From positions 1-32,772 of the forward strand of contig NZ_WLZU01000024.1 in the NCBI RefSeq assembly GCF_009870755.1: a DNA stretch of 32,772 nt, written 5' to 3'. This DNA is from Streptococcus halichoeri (GTDB lineage: Bacteria > Bacillota > Bacilli > Lactobacillales > Streptococcaceae). Numbering within the stretch: the stretch's first letter is position 1; each line of letters opens with the position of its first letter. A program made the translations under genes and the position numbers. Shown piece after piece: positions 1 to 7,334 of this stretch. Under the pieces are notes generated by a model that was not told the origin of the DNA, made no database searches, and saw only the letters and a list, made by a program, of their open reading frames with translations.

Positions 1-13
1 ATAGTAAGATAAT

Positions 14-31
14 GGCTAGGATAGCCTTTTT
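14..31 (+). terminator. Small hairpin with T-run at left edge
   Basis: A 5-bp stem (GGCTA/TAGCC, 3-nt loop) is followed by five Ts. It probably ends transcription of the gene just left of the window. By the usual pyogenic streptococcal order (comR-comS-ruvB) that gene would be comR, but none of it can be seen here. Confidence 0.45.
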
Positions 32-86
32 AGTTTGCCTGAAATTTGTCAAAGTTATTCCAATCAGCATAATGAAAGTAAAAGAA

Positions 87-119
87 AAGACAAACTGGAG
101 GTTTAGACCAGTTTGTCTT
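87..119. terminator. Strong intergenic hairpin before comS
   Basis: A perfect 12-bp inverted repeat (AAGACAAACTGG at 87-98, CCAGTTTGTCTT at 108-119) with a 9-nt loop. The T-rich flank lies on the minus-strand side, so it could terminate either strand. It lies just before the comS promoter and would insulate it from upstream transcription. Confidence 0.5.
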
Positions 120-126
120 CAATCTG

Positions 127-146
127 ACATGACATTAATGTCATGT
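127..146. promoter_or_regulatory. Probable ComR box (perfect 20-bp palindrome)
   Basis: ACATGACATTAATGTCATGT is a perfect palindrome with a GACAT..ATGTC core, resembling the operator bound by the ComR-XIP complex in front of comS and comX (sigX) in mutans, pyogenic and bovis streptococci. Its right edge abuts the -35 position of the downstream promoter. The -35 hexamer itself is poor, as expected for an activator-dependent promoter. ComR binding is inferred. Confidence 0.8.
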
Positions 147-166
147 TTAAATAAATGAATAAGTAA

Positions 167-172
167 TATAAT
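167..172 (+). promoter_or_regulatory. comS promoter -10 (TATAAT)
   Basis: A consensus TATAAT lies 20 bp downstream of the palindrome and about 30 bp before the comS start. No good -35 hexamer is present (TGTTTA at 144-149), consistent with activation by a regulator bound at 127-146. Confidence 0.7.
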
Positions 173-203
173 AGCTTTAGAAATATAATTAAGGAGGTAC
201 CAA

Positions 204-302
204 ATGAAAATAATCAAAAAGTATTCTTGGTTATTACTTGCTGCGCTACTTTTTCTTGGGAAGTCAGCTGCATCAGTTCTTGAATGGTGGAGTATGGGAT
301 AA
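204..302 (+). CDS. comS: ComS-like competence pheromone precursor (XIP)
   Basis: A 32-residue peptide starts at ATG 204 behind a strong site (AAGGAGG at 191-197). It has a basic start, a hydrophobic core rich in Leu and Ala, and the C-terminus VLEWWSMG. The WW motif near the end is the hallmark of type II ComS pheromones; the last 7-8 residues are released as XIP, imported by the Ami/Opp permease, and bind the Rgg-family regulator ComR to switch on comX. In S. pyogenes comR-comS lies between purB and ruvB, and ruvB is the next conserved gene here. The palindrome at 127-146 suggests autoinduction. The exact mature XIP is inferred. The residues around WW differ from the two S. pyogenes XIP types I remember, which suggests a distinct pherotype. 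Confidence 0.85.
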   Translation: MKIIKKYSWLLLAALLFLGKSAASVLEWWSMG

Positions 303-372
303 CATTCACATGGATAACTTTGTGATTAAATAGACTTAACCATCAACTTTAAAACTTTTAAAAAATATAGAC

Positions 373-405
373 AAAGTACGCTTCTAACTTATAGAAGCGT
401 ACTTT
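373..405. terminator. Terminator-like hairpin after comS
   Basis: A perfect 14-bp inverted repeat (AAAGTACGCTTCTA at 373-386, TAGAAGCGTACTTT at 392-405) with a 5-nt loop. A-rich and T-rich stem ends allow termination on both strands. It would end the short comS transcript. Confidence 0.7.
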
Positions 406-1051
406 AACTACAGCAAACCTACAGCGGAGACAAACTTACAATTAGAAATTTGACAGCATTTTAGGATGTTGGAATTTGTATAAAATAATGAAACTATTAT
501 TAAAATAAATCTTCTAGTAATACTTTATAGTGGTTTGCGATCAGATGTCTTACTGATTGATGCCAACTAGCATATCCCACGATTGTAGAGAGGGCATTTA
601 ATAGCTAGGCGGACGATTTCCCCATAGCTATTATGGTAGGAAGAGATGATAATCGGTGGAAGGCCTTGCTTGACTGGACTAAAGGAGTCAAGACCAAGTG
701 AACCTTTCTAGACGTCTTATCCATCACTAAATAGATAAGACCTCAAGCTAAGATTGGACTAACTTGAGGTCTTACCACTTTAATAAGGCTGATTATCAAC
801 TGTAGGGGAAATGAAGAACACAGACGAAGAGAAAATCTCCCTGCTTCGTTTTTGTGCTTAGCTATGAATCACTTCCTACTGAAATCAGCCAGACTTTCGT
901 GACAGGTTTTATAACTATATTAATTTAAGGTTACATAATTCTAATTTACTATTTGAGAGAATGGAGCTCAATTTGTGTTCCTAAACATTTTTGCTCAGCC
1001 AATTCCTGAGAAAAATTATTCATCTTACTTTTTTGTTGGCTGATAAAAGAG
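406..1051. other. Non-coding or decayed stretch
   Basis: No convincing gene is visible. A short open stretch at 609-701 (+; ATG at 633, 22 residues, ending KGVKTK) looks like a coding remnant but I cannot name it. An inverted repeat lies at 736-774 (TAAGACCTCAAG/CTTGAGGTCTTA, 15-nt loop). On the minus strand a frame running past the stop of the neighbouring streptokinase-like gene stays open to 949; it may be a former extension or chance. Confidence 0.5.
736..774. repeat. 12-bp inverted repeat, 15-nt loop
   Basis: Perfect arms TAAGACCTCAAG (736-747) and CTTGAGGTCTTA (763-774). There is no real T-run, so its role as a terminator is uncertain. Confidence 0.45.
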
Positions 1052-2188
1052 TTAAGATGGCTGCTGATCTGTAGCTGTTGCAAGGGTGACAACAAATTGT
1101 TGAGTAGCTGGGTCATAGTTTGCCTGATCAATGTAGTAAGTCTGTCCGTCTTTTCCTGTAATAACAGGCTTACTTCCGTCCCAAGAGATGGCCTGCTTGT
1201 CATTAATGGCTTGAATCTCACCTATTTGGGTAACTTGTTCTCCATATTTAAATTGGGCAGGATACATTGCTATTTGTGATTCATCAAAGTAAGGGCTATC
1301 TTGTTTTTTAGGGGCGACCACATATTCTTCAAGGATGGCATCGCGATTCACTTCGTGTGTAATGGTTCCTGCTTTATCACGGCTTATCTGTTGAGGTCTG
1401 TTTTTTACATGATAAGTAAAGGCTGCAGGGTTCTCACTGTTGTAAAGCTTAATTTCTTTACCCATATAATCTGTCTCGTGGTCATAGTCTTCAACTAGGG
1501 TTGTTTGCTGGCGTTGTGTGATTTGATAGCCATCAAAATCCTTGTTTTCAGCAACCAGTTTTTTGGCAAAATTAACAAACTCTAAGGATGAAATCTCACG
1601 ATTAATAGCTAACGTATCAATATCATTATGGGTATAGGTCCTAAACTCTTTTAGCTCGTTTGTTTTGGGATCTTTAGTGAAAAATTTAGCGCGGTAACTC
1701 AATTTGACAAATTGGGCAGGGTTATGGATAAAGTCAGCTGCTCTTTTAAGCTTAATTTGCCCAAGGAGGTTATATTTTTGCTGGGCTGTTTTGTACTTGG
1801 GTTCAAGCACAATAATCTCCTGGTTTAAATCATAGGTACGTTCCCGGTCACTCAGCTTAGCATTATAGGCCAGATTATCGACTTCGATAGGAAAATCCGG
1901 TCTAAGTCCTAGTAACTTATAATTAATGGCATTGACAATCTCTTGTTTTTCAATCTGATGCGGACTTGTGAGTGCTAAATCAATAAAGGGAATCCTAATC
2001 AGATGAGAGGGGTAACCATCAATGATGCCATCAACATTAATCGTAATAAAGTCGCCTGTTGGCTCAACTGGGCGATGATCAGTCATATCATCGCCAGACG
2101 AAATAGCTGCGACGGGTGCGAGTGGAAATCCTAGCAAGATCAGTAGGCTAACAAATACAGTGGTTAGGGTTAGGCAAATCTTTTTCAT
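1052..2188 (-). CDS. Secreted streptokinase-family plasminogen activator homologue
   Basis: A 378-residue protein with a classic signal peptide (residues 1-28, ending APVAA) and a predicted mature start at Ile29 (ISSGDDMTDHRP). Streptokinase from memory starts IAGPEWLLDRP; its Ile1 inserts into plasminogen to form the active site without proteolysis. Further matches run along the length: NVDGIIDG and IPFIDLALTS against the first alpha-domain strands; IEKQEIVNAI (about residues 77-86) against LEKADLLKAI; DTLAI (about 190) against KTLAIGDT; and FTYHVKNRPQQ (about 255-265) against FTYRVKNREQA in the beta domain. A loop of roughly 25 residues in the alpha domain is absent and the gamma domain is short, giving a ~350-residue mature protein against 414. 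The gene is leftward, divergent from ruvB, with ribosome site AGGAGAAC and ATG at 2188. PauA/PadA-type activators are the alternative subfamily. Family membership is well supported; plasminogen activation and host range are not shown. Confidence 0.82.
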   Translation of the reverse strand: MKKICLTLTTVFVSLLILLGFPLAPVAAISSGDDMTDHRPVEPTGDFITINVDGIIDGYPSHLIRIPFIDLALTSPHQIEKQEIVNAINYKLLGLRPDFPIEVDNLAYNAKLSDRERTYDLNQEIIVLEPKYKTAQQKYNLLGQIKLKRAADFIHNPAQFVKLSYRAKFFTKDPKTNELKEFRTYTHNDIDTLAINREISSLEFVNFAKKLVAENKDFDGYQITQRQQTTLVEDYDHETDYMGKEIKLYNSENPAAFTYHVKNRPQQISRDKAGTITHEVNRDAILEEYVVAPKKQDSPYFDESQIAMYPAQFKYGEQVTQIGEIQAINDKQAISWDGSKPVITGKDGQTYYIDQANYDPATQQFVVTLATATDQQPS

Positions 2189-2291
2189 TTGTAGTTCTCC
2201 TAAAAAATCAAAAAGGTGAAAGTAGGGAGTAAGAACACAGATATGAGCTTTTTATCTTAGATATGGACACCACCTCCTTAGGAATAAACCG

Positions 2292-2300
2292 ATTATAGCA
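2292..2300 (-). promoter_or_regulatory. Extended -10 promoter of the streptokinase-like gene
   Basis: On the minus strand TGC precedes TATAAT (TATAAT at 2297-2292), an extended -10 element. No good -35 is visible. The transcript would have a leader of about 95-100 nt. ATTAAA at 2311-2316 matches the short CovR consensus ATTARA and lies near the -35 position, so CovR control, known for ska in S. pyogenes, is possible but weakly supported in AT-rich DNA. Confidence 0.6.
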
Positions 2301-2345
2301 TAGAGATAAAATTAAATATTCTGATTTTTTACAATTTGAATACTA

Positions 2346-2372
2346 TTGAAAAAATAGAATTCATGATATAAT
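2346..2372 (+). promoter_or_regulatory. ruvB promoter (TTGAAA / TATAAT)
   Basis: TTGAAA (2346-2351) and TATAAT (2367-2372) are 15 bp apart. The -10 ends only six bases before the ruvB ATG at 2379, so the transcript would begin at or next to the start codon. Confidence 0.6.
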
Positions 2373-2378
2373 AATTAC

Positions 2379-3374
2379 ATGACAAGATTTTTAGATAGTG
2401 ATCAGCGAGCCGATGAAGAGCTGGTTGAGCGGACGCTGCGCCCGCAATATTTAAGAGAATATATTGGTCAAGACAAAGTTAAAGATCAATTGAGTATTTT
2501 TATTGAAGCTGCAAAACTGCGAAATGAATCTTTAGACCATGTACTATTGTTTGGCCCTCCGGGCTTAGGGAAAACAACCATGGCTTTTGTGATTGCAAAT
2601 GAACTTGGTGTTAATCTTAAGCAAACTTCCGGACCAGCTATCGAAAAAGCTGGTGATTTAGTGGCAGTGCTTAATGATTTGGAGCCAGGAGATGTTTTAT
2701 TCATTGATGAAATTCATCGAATGCCGATGGCTGTGGAAGAAGTGCTCTATAGTGCGATGGAAGATTTCTACATTGACATTATGATCGGAGCAGGTGACAG
2801 TAGCCGAAGTGTTCATCTTGATTTACCCCCCTTTACCTTAATTGGAGCAACGACACGTGCAGGAATGCTTTCTAATCCTTTACGTGCTCGGTTTGGTATC
2901 ACAGGTCATATGGAATATTATCACGACCTAGATTTGACGGAAATTGTTGAGCGGACAGCTACCATTTTTGAAATGGAGATTATCCATGAAGCAGCACTTG
3001 AATTGGCTCGGCGAAGTCGAGGAACACCAAGGATTGCTAACCGTTTGTTAAAGCGTGTTCGGGACTACGCTCAGATTATGGGTGATGGGGTGATCACGGC
3101 AGCGATTACAGATAAAGCTTTAGAAATGCTTGATGTTGATCATCAAGGCCTCGATTACATTGACCAAAAGATTCTACGTACCATGATTGAGATGTATAAT
3201 GGTGGGCCAGTTGGACTAGGGACCTTGTCTGTCAATATTGCCGAAGAACGGGATACCGTCGAAGACATGTATGAGCCCTATCTCATCCAAAAGGGGTTTA
3301 TTATGCGGACACGATCTGGCCGTGTGGCTACTGAAAAAGCTTACCAGCACTTGCATTATCCTTATCCAAAATAA
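2379..3374 (+). CDS. ruvB: RuvB Holliday junction branch-migration ATPase
   Basis: RuvB forms hexameric rings that, with RuvA, drive branch migration of Holliday junctions during recombinational repair. The 331-residue length is normal. Visible motifs: Walker A GPPGLGKT (residues 59-66), Walker B with LFIDEIHR, sensor 1 GATTRAGML, arginine finger region NPLRARFG, sensor 2 [10 protein letters not shown], and the C-terminal winged helix with GGPVGLGTL. The start ATG at 2379 gives the family N-terminus ending in [14 protein letters not shown]. No Shine-Dalgarno sequence precedes it and the promoter -10 is six bases upstream, so translation may be leaderless. It is divergent from the streptokinase-like gene. 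Confidence 0.97.
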   Translation: MTRFLDSDQRADEELVERTLRPQYLREYIGQDKVKDQLSIFIEAAKLRNESLDHVLLFGPPGLGKTTMAFVIANELGVNLKQTSGPAIEKAGDLVAVLNDLEPGDVLFIDEIHRMPMAVEEVLYSAMEDFYIDIMIGAGDSSRSVHLDLPPFTLIGATTRAGMLSNPLRARFGITGHMEYYHDLDLTEIVERTATIFEMEIIHEAALELARRSRGTPRIANRLLKRVRDYAQIMGDGVITAAITDKALEMLDVDHQGLDYIDQKILRTMIEMYNGGPVGLGTLSVNIAEERDTVEDMYEPYLIQKGFIMRTRSGRVATEKAYQHLHYPYPK

Positions 3375-3408
3375 AATATAACAAAATGGGATACTTGCTA
3401 AAAAAGCC

Positions 3409-3467
3409 TAAACAGCAAGCTTTGAACGTCTTATCAGAGCTGGCTTTAGAAATGAGCTGTTTTTTTT
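3409..3467 (+). terminator. Probable ruvB terminator
   Basis: AACAGC near 3411 can pair with GCTGTT next to an 8-T run (3460-3467). An alternative AAAGCC/GGCTTT pairing competes. The T-run and the position just after ruvB support termination; the exact stem is uncertain. Confidence 0.5.
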
Positions 3468-4215
3468 CTGTTAGAGGGTGCAAGTGCCAAATGTCCCATC
3501 TGACAACATTTGGCTCAAGGGCTTAACCTTGTCTGTCACAAACGCTAGTAAGACCATCAGACCGCGAGAAGGTAAAAGGGTGGTGAGCCTGTTTTATTAG
3601 CATGTGGTTGAGTCTAACTTGTTTTTCTGTGAGCTGCTGTATGAGTAAATCCCTAGAACGCCCGCTTCAACTTTTTGTTTGCTTTTGATAGAAATAACTA
3701 ATAGCTGCTGCCTTGCCTTTTGCAAGTGGTAGCTTTTTTGGCTTCAACAAGGGCTTGGGGCGGTGCGACTCTGCCCCAGTTTTTTAATCAACTATGCTGG
3801 CGCAGCTTAATGTTTATAAAGAAAGGCCTAGCCCCTCTGTGAGTTAGGGAATTACCAAAAAAGGTCAGGCTTTAAAAGAAGAGAGATTGCCAAAATAGCT
3901 TTGCTAAAAATTACGGAGTAAGCCTATAACCCTAAAATCTTGATTCACAATCTGCTTCGCTTTTGGGAGTGTGAGCAAGCAATAGGGAAAACTCTCCTCT
4001 AAAGCAGTGAGGACTCAGCTATCAAGCTGGTCTGGTGTGGTTTTAATCTATTCAAATGCCAATTGTCACCTGTGGCATTCTAAAAATTGGGCCTTCCCAA
4101 ACCTCCAATCTGAAGTCGGTTTGCTCTTACGTCCTGTTTGAAAAACAAATGGGTATTTCTTGTAGGAATTGCCAAAAAAATCAAAGCTTTTGTCAGACCT
4201 TGCTGACATTTCTGT
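3468..4215. other. Decayed spacer with hairpins
   Basis: No open reading frame with recognisable content. It holds a 9-bp inverted repeat (GCCAAATGT 3486-3494, ACATTTGGC 3506-3514) and a terminator at 3756-3785. Base composition and short broken frames suggest an old, decayed insertion, but no identifiable IS or gene could be read. Confidence 0.5.
3756..3785 (+). terminator. GC-rich rho-independent terminator
   Basis: Stem TGGGGC/GCCCCA with an 11-nt loop followed by AG and six Ts. It sits about 380 bp downstream of ruvB with no intact gene before it, so it may be the relic terminator of a lost gene. Confidence 0.65.
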
Positions 4216-4221
4216 TATAAT
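4213..4221 (+). promoter_or_regulatory. Extended -10 promoter for the phosphatase operon
   Basis: TGT followed by TATAAT (4216-4221) forms an extended -10; no well-placed -35 is seen. The start point would be near 4228, which favours the second ATG (4239) as the translation start of the next gene. Confidence 0.6.
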
Positions 4222-4238
4222 GTTTTATGAGGTGTAAA

Positions 4239-4676
4239 ATGAAGAAAGTTTGCTTTGTTTGTCTGGGAAATATCTGTCGCAGTACGATGGCAGAATTTGT
4301 CATGAAATCTTATATAACGCATCAAGGTATTGTGGTTGAAAGCCGCGGGACCTCTAACTGGGAGCATGGGAATCCCATCCATCACGGGACCCAAGCGATA
4401 TTAACGAAGTACGAAATTCCATATGACCCGACCAAGACCTCACAACAAATTAGCCAAGCTGATTTGCAAGAGTTTGATTATATCATCGGGATGGATCAGT
4501 CGAATGTTGAGGATTTATATGCCATAGCTTCGCCTAAAGATGCCGCAAAAATTGCTCTTTTTAATCAGGCGGGTGTGCCTGATCCATGGTATACAGGTGA
4601 TTTTGAGGAAACTTATGCCTTAGTGACAAAAGGCTGTCAAGAATGGTTAGAAAGAATTGAAACGGATGAAAAGTGA
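4239..4676 (+). CDS. Low-molecular-weight protein tyrosine phosphatase
   Basis: A cytoplasmic phosphatase of 145 residues. The catalytic P-loop CLGNICRS gives nucleophile Cys8 and Arg14 (C-x5-R-S), and DPWYTGDFEETY carries the general acid Asp115 typical of this family. The frame is open from ATG 4227, but ATG 4239 is chosen: it has GAGGTG four bases upstream, the promoter start point falls at about 4228, and it gives the usual family N-terminus MKKVCFVCLGN. Its 3' end overlaps the MORN gene by 11 bases, so the two are probably translationally coupled. Streptococcal homologues act on tyrosine-phosphorylated proteins; the substrate cannot be inferred here. Confidence 0.93.
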   Translation: MKKVCFVCLGNICRSTMAEFVMKSYITHQGIVVESRGTSNWEHGNPIHHGTQAILTKYEIPYDPTKTSQQISQADLQEFDYIIGMDQSNVEDLYAIASPKDAAKIALFNQAGVPDPWYTGDFEETYALVTKGCQEWLERIETDEK

Positions 4677-5103
4677 AAAAGGGCTAAAGCAGTTCAAAGA
4701 TAAATGGCAAGCTTTCGCTAGTAGCAATTGGCTCCAAGTGACACGGGTACATGTAGAAGTGCTTTCAATAATAATAATTGTTGCCTGTGGGCTGTCAGTG
4801 TTGACATTAAAGACAAAATCACATGCCGCATTGACCTATGATAAGGGAAAAATAACCTATACAGGCTATGTGGTCAATCATCGGATGAACGGACAGGGTA
4901 AGTTGGTGTATGCTAATGGCGATACCTATACAGGTGATTTTGTTAACGGTACCTTTGATGGTCAAGGCGCTTTTCAAGCCAAAAATGGCTGGTACTACAA
5001 GGGTGAATTCTCTAATGGCGAACCTAATGGTCAAGGTGTCCTAAAAGCAAAAAACAACAAAGTATATAAAGGAACGTTTAAACAGGGGATTTATCAAAAA
5101 TGA
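4666..5103 (+). CDS. Membrane-anchored MORN-repeat protein
   Basis: About 145 residues. A basic N-terminal stretch is followed by one hydrophobic segment (VEVLSIIIIVACGLSVLTL) and three to four MORN repeats of the Y-x-G-x-x-x-N-G-x-x-x-G-x-G type (YTGYVVNHRMNGQGKL, YTGDFVNGTFDGQGAF, YKGEFSNGEPNGQGVL, and a partial YKGTFKQG). The topology suggests a membrane anchor with an exterior repeat domain. MORN repeats form beta-hairpin scaffolds; no enzyme motif is present. TTG 4657 is an in-frame alternative start. It overlaps the phosphatase gene by 11 bases and the acyltransferase by four (ATGA), so all three are one operon. A role in cell-envelope modification is inferred from the neighbour only. 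Confidence 0.85.
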   Translation: MKSEKGLKQFKDKWQAFASSNWLQVTRVHVEVLSIIIIVACGLSVLTLKTKSHAALTYDKGKITYTGYVVNHRMNGQGKLVYANGDTYTGDFVNGTFDGQGAFQAKNGWYYKGEFSNGEPNGQGVLKAKNNKVYKGTFKQGIYQK

Positions 5104-6881
5104 GAATAAAATGGTTTTCATTCATTAGGGTAGCAGGTCTAACACTGGTCTTACTTTACCATTTTTTTAAAAATAGTTTTCCGGGTGGGTTTATTGGCGT
5201 TGATGTCTTTTTCACCTTTTCGGGCTATCTTATTACGGCTTTGCTGATTGATGAGTATGCGACAAAGGAAAAAATAGATTTGATTGGCTTTTACCGGCGG
5301 CGCTTTTATCGGATTGTGCCACCGTTGGCCTTAATGCTCTTGCTTGTCATTCCCTTTACTTTTTTGGTCAAGCGTGATTTTGTTGCAGCTATTGGCGGTC
5401 AAATGGCGGCAGCTATTGGCTTTGCGACGAATTACTATGAGATCTTATCTGGTAGTAGTTATGAGAGTCAGTTTATCCCTCATCTCTTTGTACACACTTG
5501 GAGTTTGGCGATTGAAGTGCATTTTTATGTCTTGTGGGGCTTAGCAGTCTGGCTTTTAGCCAAGCAAAAGCGGGGACATAGTCAATTTCGGGGGCTACTC
5601 TTTATTATTTCCAGCTTTATTTTTGGGATTAGCTTTTTGACAATGTTTGTTAGAGCCTTCTTTGTGGGTAATAACTATTCCTTGTTGTATTTCTCTAGCC
5701 TATCACATATTTATCCTTTCTTTTTGGGAGCGATGTTTGCAACTACGACAGGGATTAGGGATACCACTATTCGTTTTCAAAAAAATGTTCGTCTGTGGCC
5801 GCGTAAGTATGTCATTGCAGCGATGGTGGGCGCCTTTGCTCTACTATTTGTTTTGACACTGGGGCTTGATTTTAACCATCGGACTACTTATCTTTTTGGT
5901 TTTGTGTTGGCCTCATTATTTACGGCAATCATGATTTATGCAGCCCGTGTCTTGCATGAGCAAACACCTCAGATTGATGAGCCAGTAATTGTCACTTATA
6001 TTGCAGATATAAGTTATGGGATGTATCTTTTTCACTGGCCCTTTTACATCATCTTTTCTCAGTTGATGGTCAACTGGCTGGCGGTTATTTTAACCTTATT
6101 CTTTTCAGTTTTATTCTCGAGCCTATCTTACTATGTTCTTGAGCCCATTATTGCTGGGAAGAAGCCAAGGATATTTGACTATGAACTTGATGTTCGGACT
6201 TATCAGCCCTGGTTGATTCTAGCGGCTACGGTCTTGTTTGTTGTGTTGCTGGGTCGGAGCGCGACAGCTCCACAAGTCGGCCAGTTTGAGCAGGAGCTAT
6301 TGGTCGGAACCCTGCAGCAGAATCAAAGTAAGCTGAATCGCACCCATACTTTGGCAGCTGGCGATGCCAATGCTTTGAGTGATATTAGTATTATCGGTGA
6401 TTCGGTAGCCCTTCGTTCGAGCGATGCCTTTTCACGTTTGATGCCGGCGGCGCAGCTAGATGCGGCGGTTAGTCGGAATTTTGTGCGGGCTTTTAGTATT
6501 TATGACAATCGTATTAAGAATAAATCGCTTTCAAAAACGGTAGTCCTTGCTGTCGGTGTTAATTCTTTAGACAATTATAAGGCAGATCTTGAGGCGTTTA
6601 TTGATAACTTGCCAAAAGGGCATCGTTTGGTTCTAGTCTCGCCCTATAATGCTAAAAACTTAGCCCAGGTGGCTGAAGTGCGGAATTATGAACTGCAACT
6701 AGCTAAGAAATACTCTTATGTTGGCCTTGCCGATTGGTACAAGGTCGCTGTTGAAACTACTGATATTTGGGATGGGAGCGATGGTGTGCACTACAGCAAT
6801 GCGACGCCAAAAGGAGCGGAGCTCTATGTGTCCACTATTCAAAAGGCGATTCAAGAAGTTGCTAAGCATCAAGCAAAATAA
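5100..6881 (+). CDS. OatA-like membrane O-acyltransferase (acyltransferase-3 + SGNH)
   Basis: A 593-residue two-part enzyme. The N-terminal part has about 10-11 membrane helices of the acyltransferase-3 family, with the conserved His in LLYHFF (residue 21), a GGFIGVDVFFTFSGYLI segment and SLAIEVHFYVLW. The C-terminal extracytoplasmic SGNH/GDSL domain carries GDSV (Ser435), GVNS (Asn of block III) and DGVHY (Asp561, His564). This matches OatA-type peptidoglycan O-acetyltransferases, which move acetyl groups across the membrane onto MurNAc and give lysozyme resistance. A related enzyme modifying a surface polysaccharide is the alternative. The ATG overlaps the stop of the MORN gene. Acceptor specificity is not shown by sequence. 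Confidence 0.9.
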   Translation: MRIKWFSFIRVAGLTLVLLYHFFKNSFPGGFIGVDVFFTFSGYLITALLIDEYATKEKIDLIGFYRRRFYRIVPPLALMLLLVIPFTFLVKRDFVAAIGGQMAAAIGFATNYYEILSGSSYESQFIPHLFVHTWSLAIEVHFYVLWGLAVWLLAKQKRGHSQFRGLLFIISSFIFGISFLTMFVRAFFVGNNYSLLYFSSLSHIYPFFLGAMFATTTGIRDTTIRFQKNVRLWPRKYVIAAMVGAFALLFVLTLGLDFNHRTTYLFGFVLASLFTAIMIYAARVLHEQTPQIDEPVIVTYIADISYGMYLFHWPFYIIFSQLMVNWLAVILTLFFSVLFSSLSYYVLEPIIAGKKPRIFDYELDVRTYQPWLILAATVLFVVLLGRSATAPQVGQFEQELLVGTLQQNQSKLNRTHTLAAGDANALSDISIIGDSVALRSSDAFSRLMPAAQLDAAVSRNFVRAFSIYDNRIKNKSLSKTVVLAVGVNSLDNYKADLEAFIDNLPKGHRLVLVSPYNAKNLAQVAEVRNYELQLAKKYSYVGLADWYKVAVETTDIWDGSDGVHYSNATPKGAELYVSTIQKAIQEVAKHQAK

Positions 6882-7024
6882 GCCCATGCTGCTTTGAACT
6901 GCATCATCTGCTGAGCAAGCTGTTTAAAAAACTAAAACGTGCTCAGGTGTGGGAAGCTAGTGACTTTTACCAAAATAGACGAGAGCTAACGGCCAGGCCA
7001 GTAGGGGAGCAGATAACAAAGGAG

Positions 7025-7073
7025 GAGACAATAGCAGAAGCTCACTGAACAAGTCATCGTTTGATGGCTTTTT
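7025..7073 (+). repeat. Left copy of ~49-bp direct repeat flanking the collagen-like gene
   Basis: The sequence from GAGACAATAGCA to a terminator-like stem (AAGTCATC/GATGGCTT, GTTT loop, then Ts) recurs at 8743-8791 with about seven mismatches. The two copies bracket the collagen-like gene. The hairpin half is a plausible rho-independent terminator in both copies. Confidence 0.75.
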
Positions 7074-7202
7074 CAGTGGGGTTTCCGCAAGCGACCTTCT
7101 TTGTTTTTGTTTTAAAAAAATTGAACCTTTAGATAGGGTGTTTTTAACAAAAACAGCCACAGATTCTGATACAAAAACCACAGAGGACGGCTTTTGTATG
7201 AT

Positions 7203-7240
7203 AAGGTCACGAATAATAGAAAGTACATTCCTGTGACCTT
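7203..7240. promoter_or_regulatory. Inverted repeat overlapping the -35 of the collagen-like gene
   Basis: AAGGTCAC (7203-7210) and GTGACCTT (7233-7240) form a perfect 8-bp inverted repeat with a 22-nt spacer. The right arm overlaps the -35 hexamer at 7239, so this may be an operator. No regulator can be assigned. Confidence 0.45.
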
Positions 7241-7267
7241 CAAATCATATTCCCATTCCCTTATAAT
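7239..7267 (+). promoter_or_regulatory. Promoter of the collagen-like gene
   Basis: TTCAAA (7239-7244), a 17-bp spacer and TATAAT (7262-7267). The start point would be near 7274, giving a ~60-nt leader before the TTG at 7335. Confidence 0.7.
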
Positions 7268-7334
7268 ACTCTGAGTGAAATACTCATTAAGGAGAAGAAT
7301 TTCTAATTTATAGGGAAGAAAGAGAGAAATAGAA

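Larger units (their letters stand above)
6882..7334. other. Intergenic region upstream of the collagen-like gene
   Basis: No gene. It holds a 7-bp inverted repeat (CTGAGCA 6911-6917, TGCTCAG 6940-6946), the left copy of a ~49-bp direct repeat containing a terminator (7025-7073), an 8-bp inverted repeat overlapping the promoter (7203-7240), and the collagen-like gene promoter. Confidence 0.6.

Noticed and set aside
949..1221. 90-residue minus-strand frame overlapping the 3' end of the streptokinase-like gene
   Set aside because: Mostly overlaps the real gene in another frame; only its last ~40 residues lie outside and they show no family signal. A frameshifted extension cannot be excluded but is not supported.
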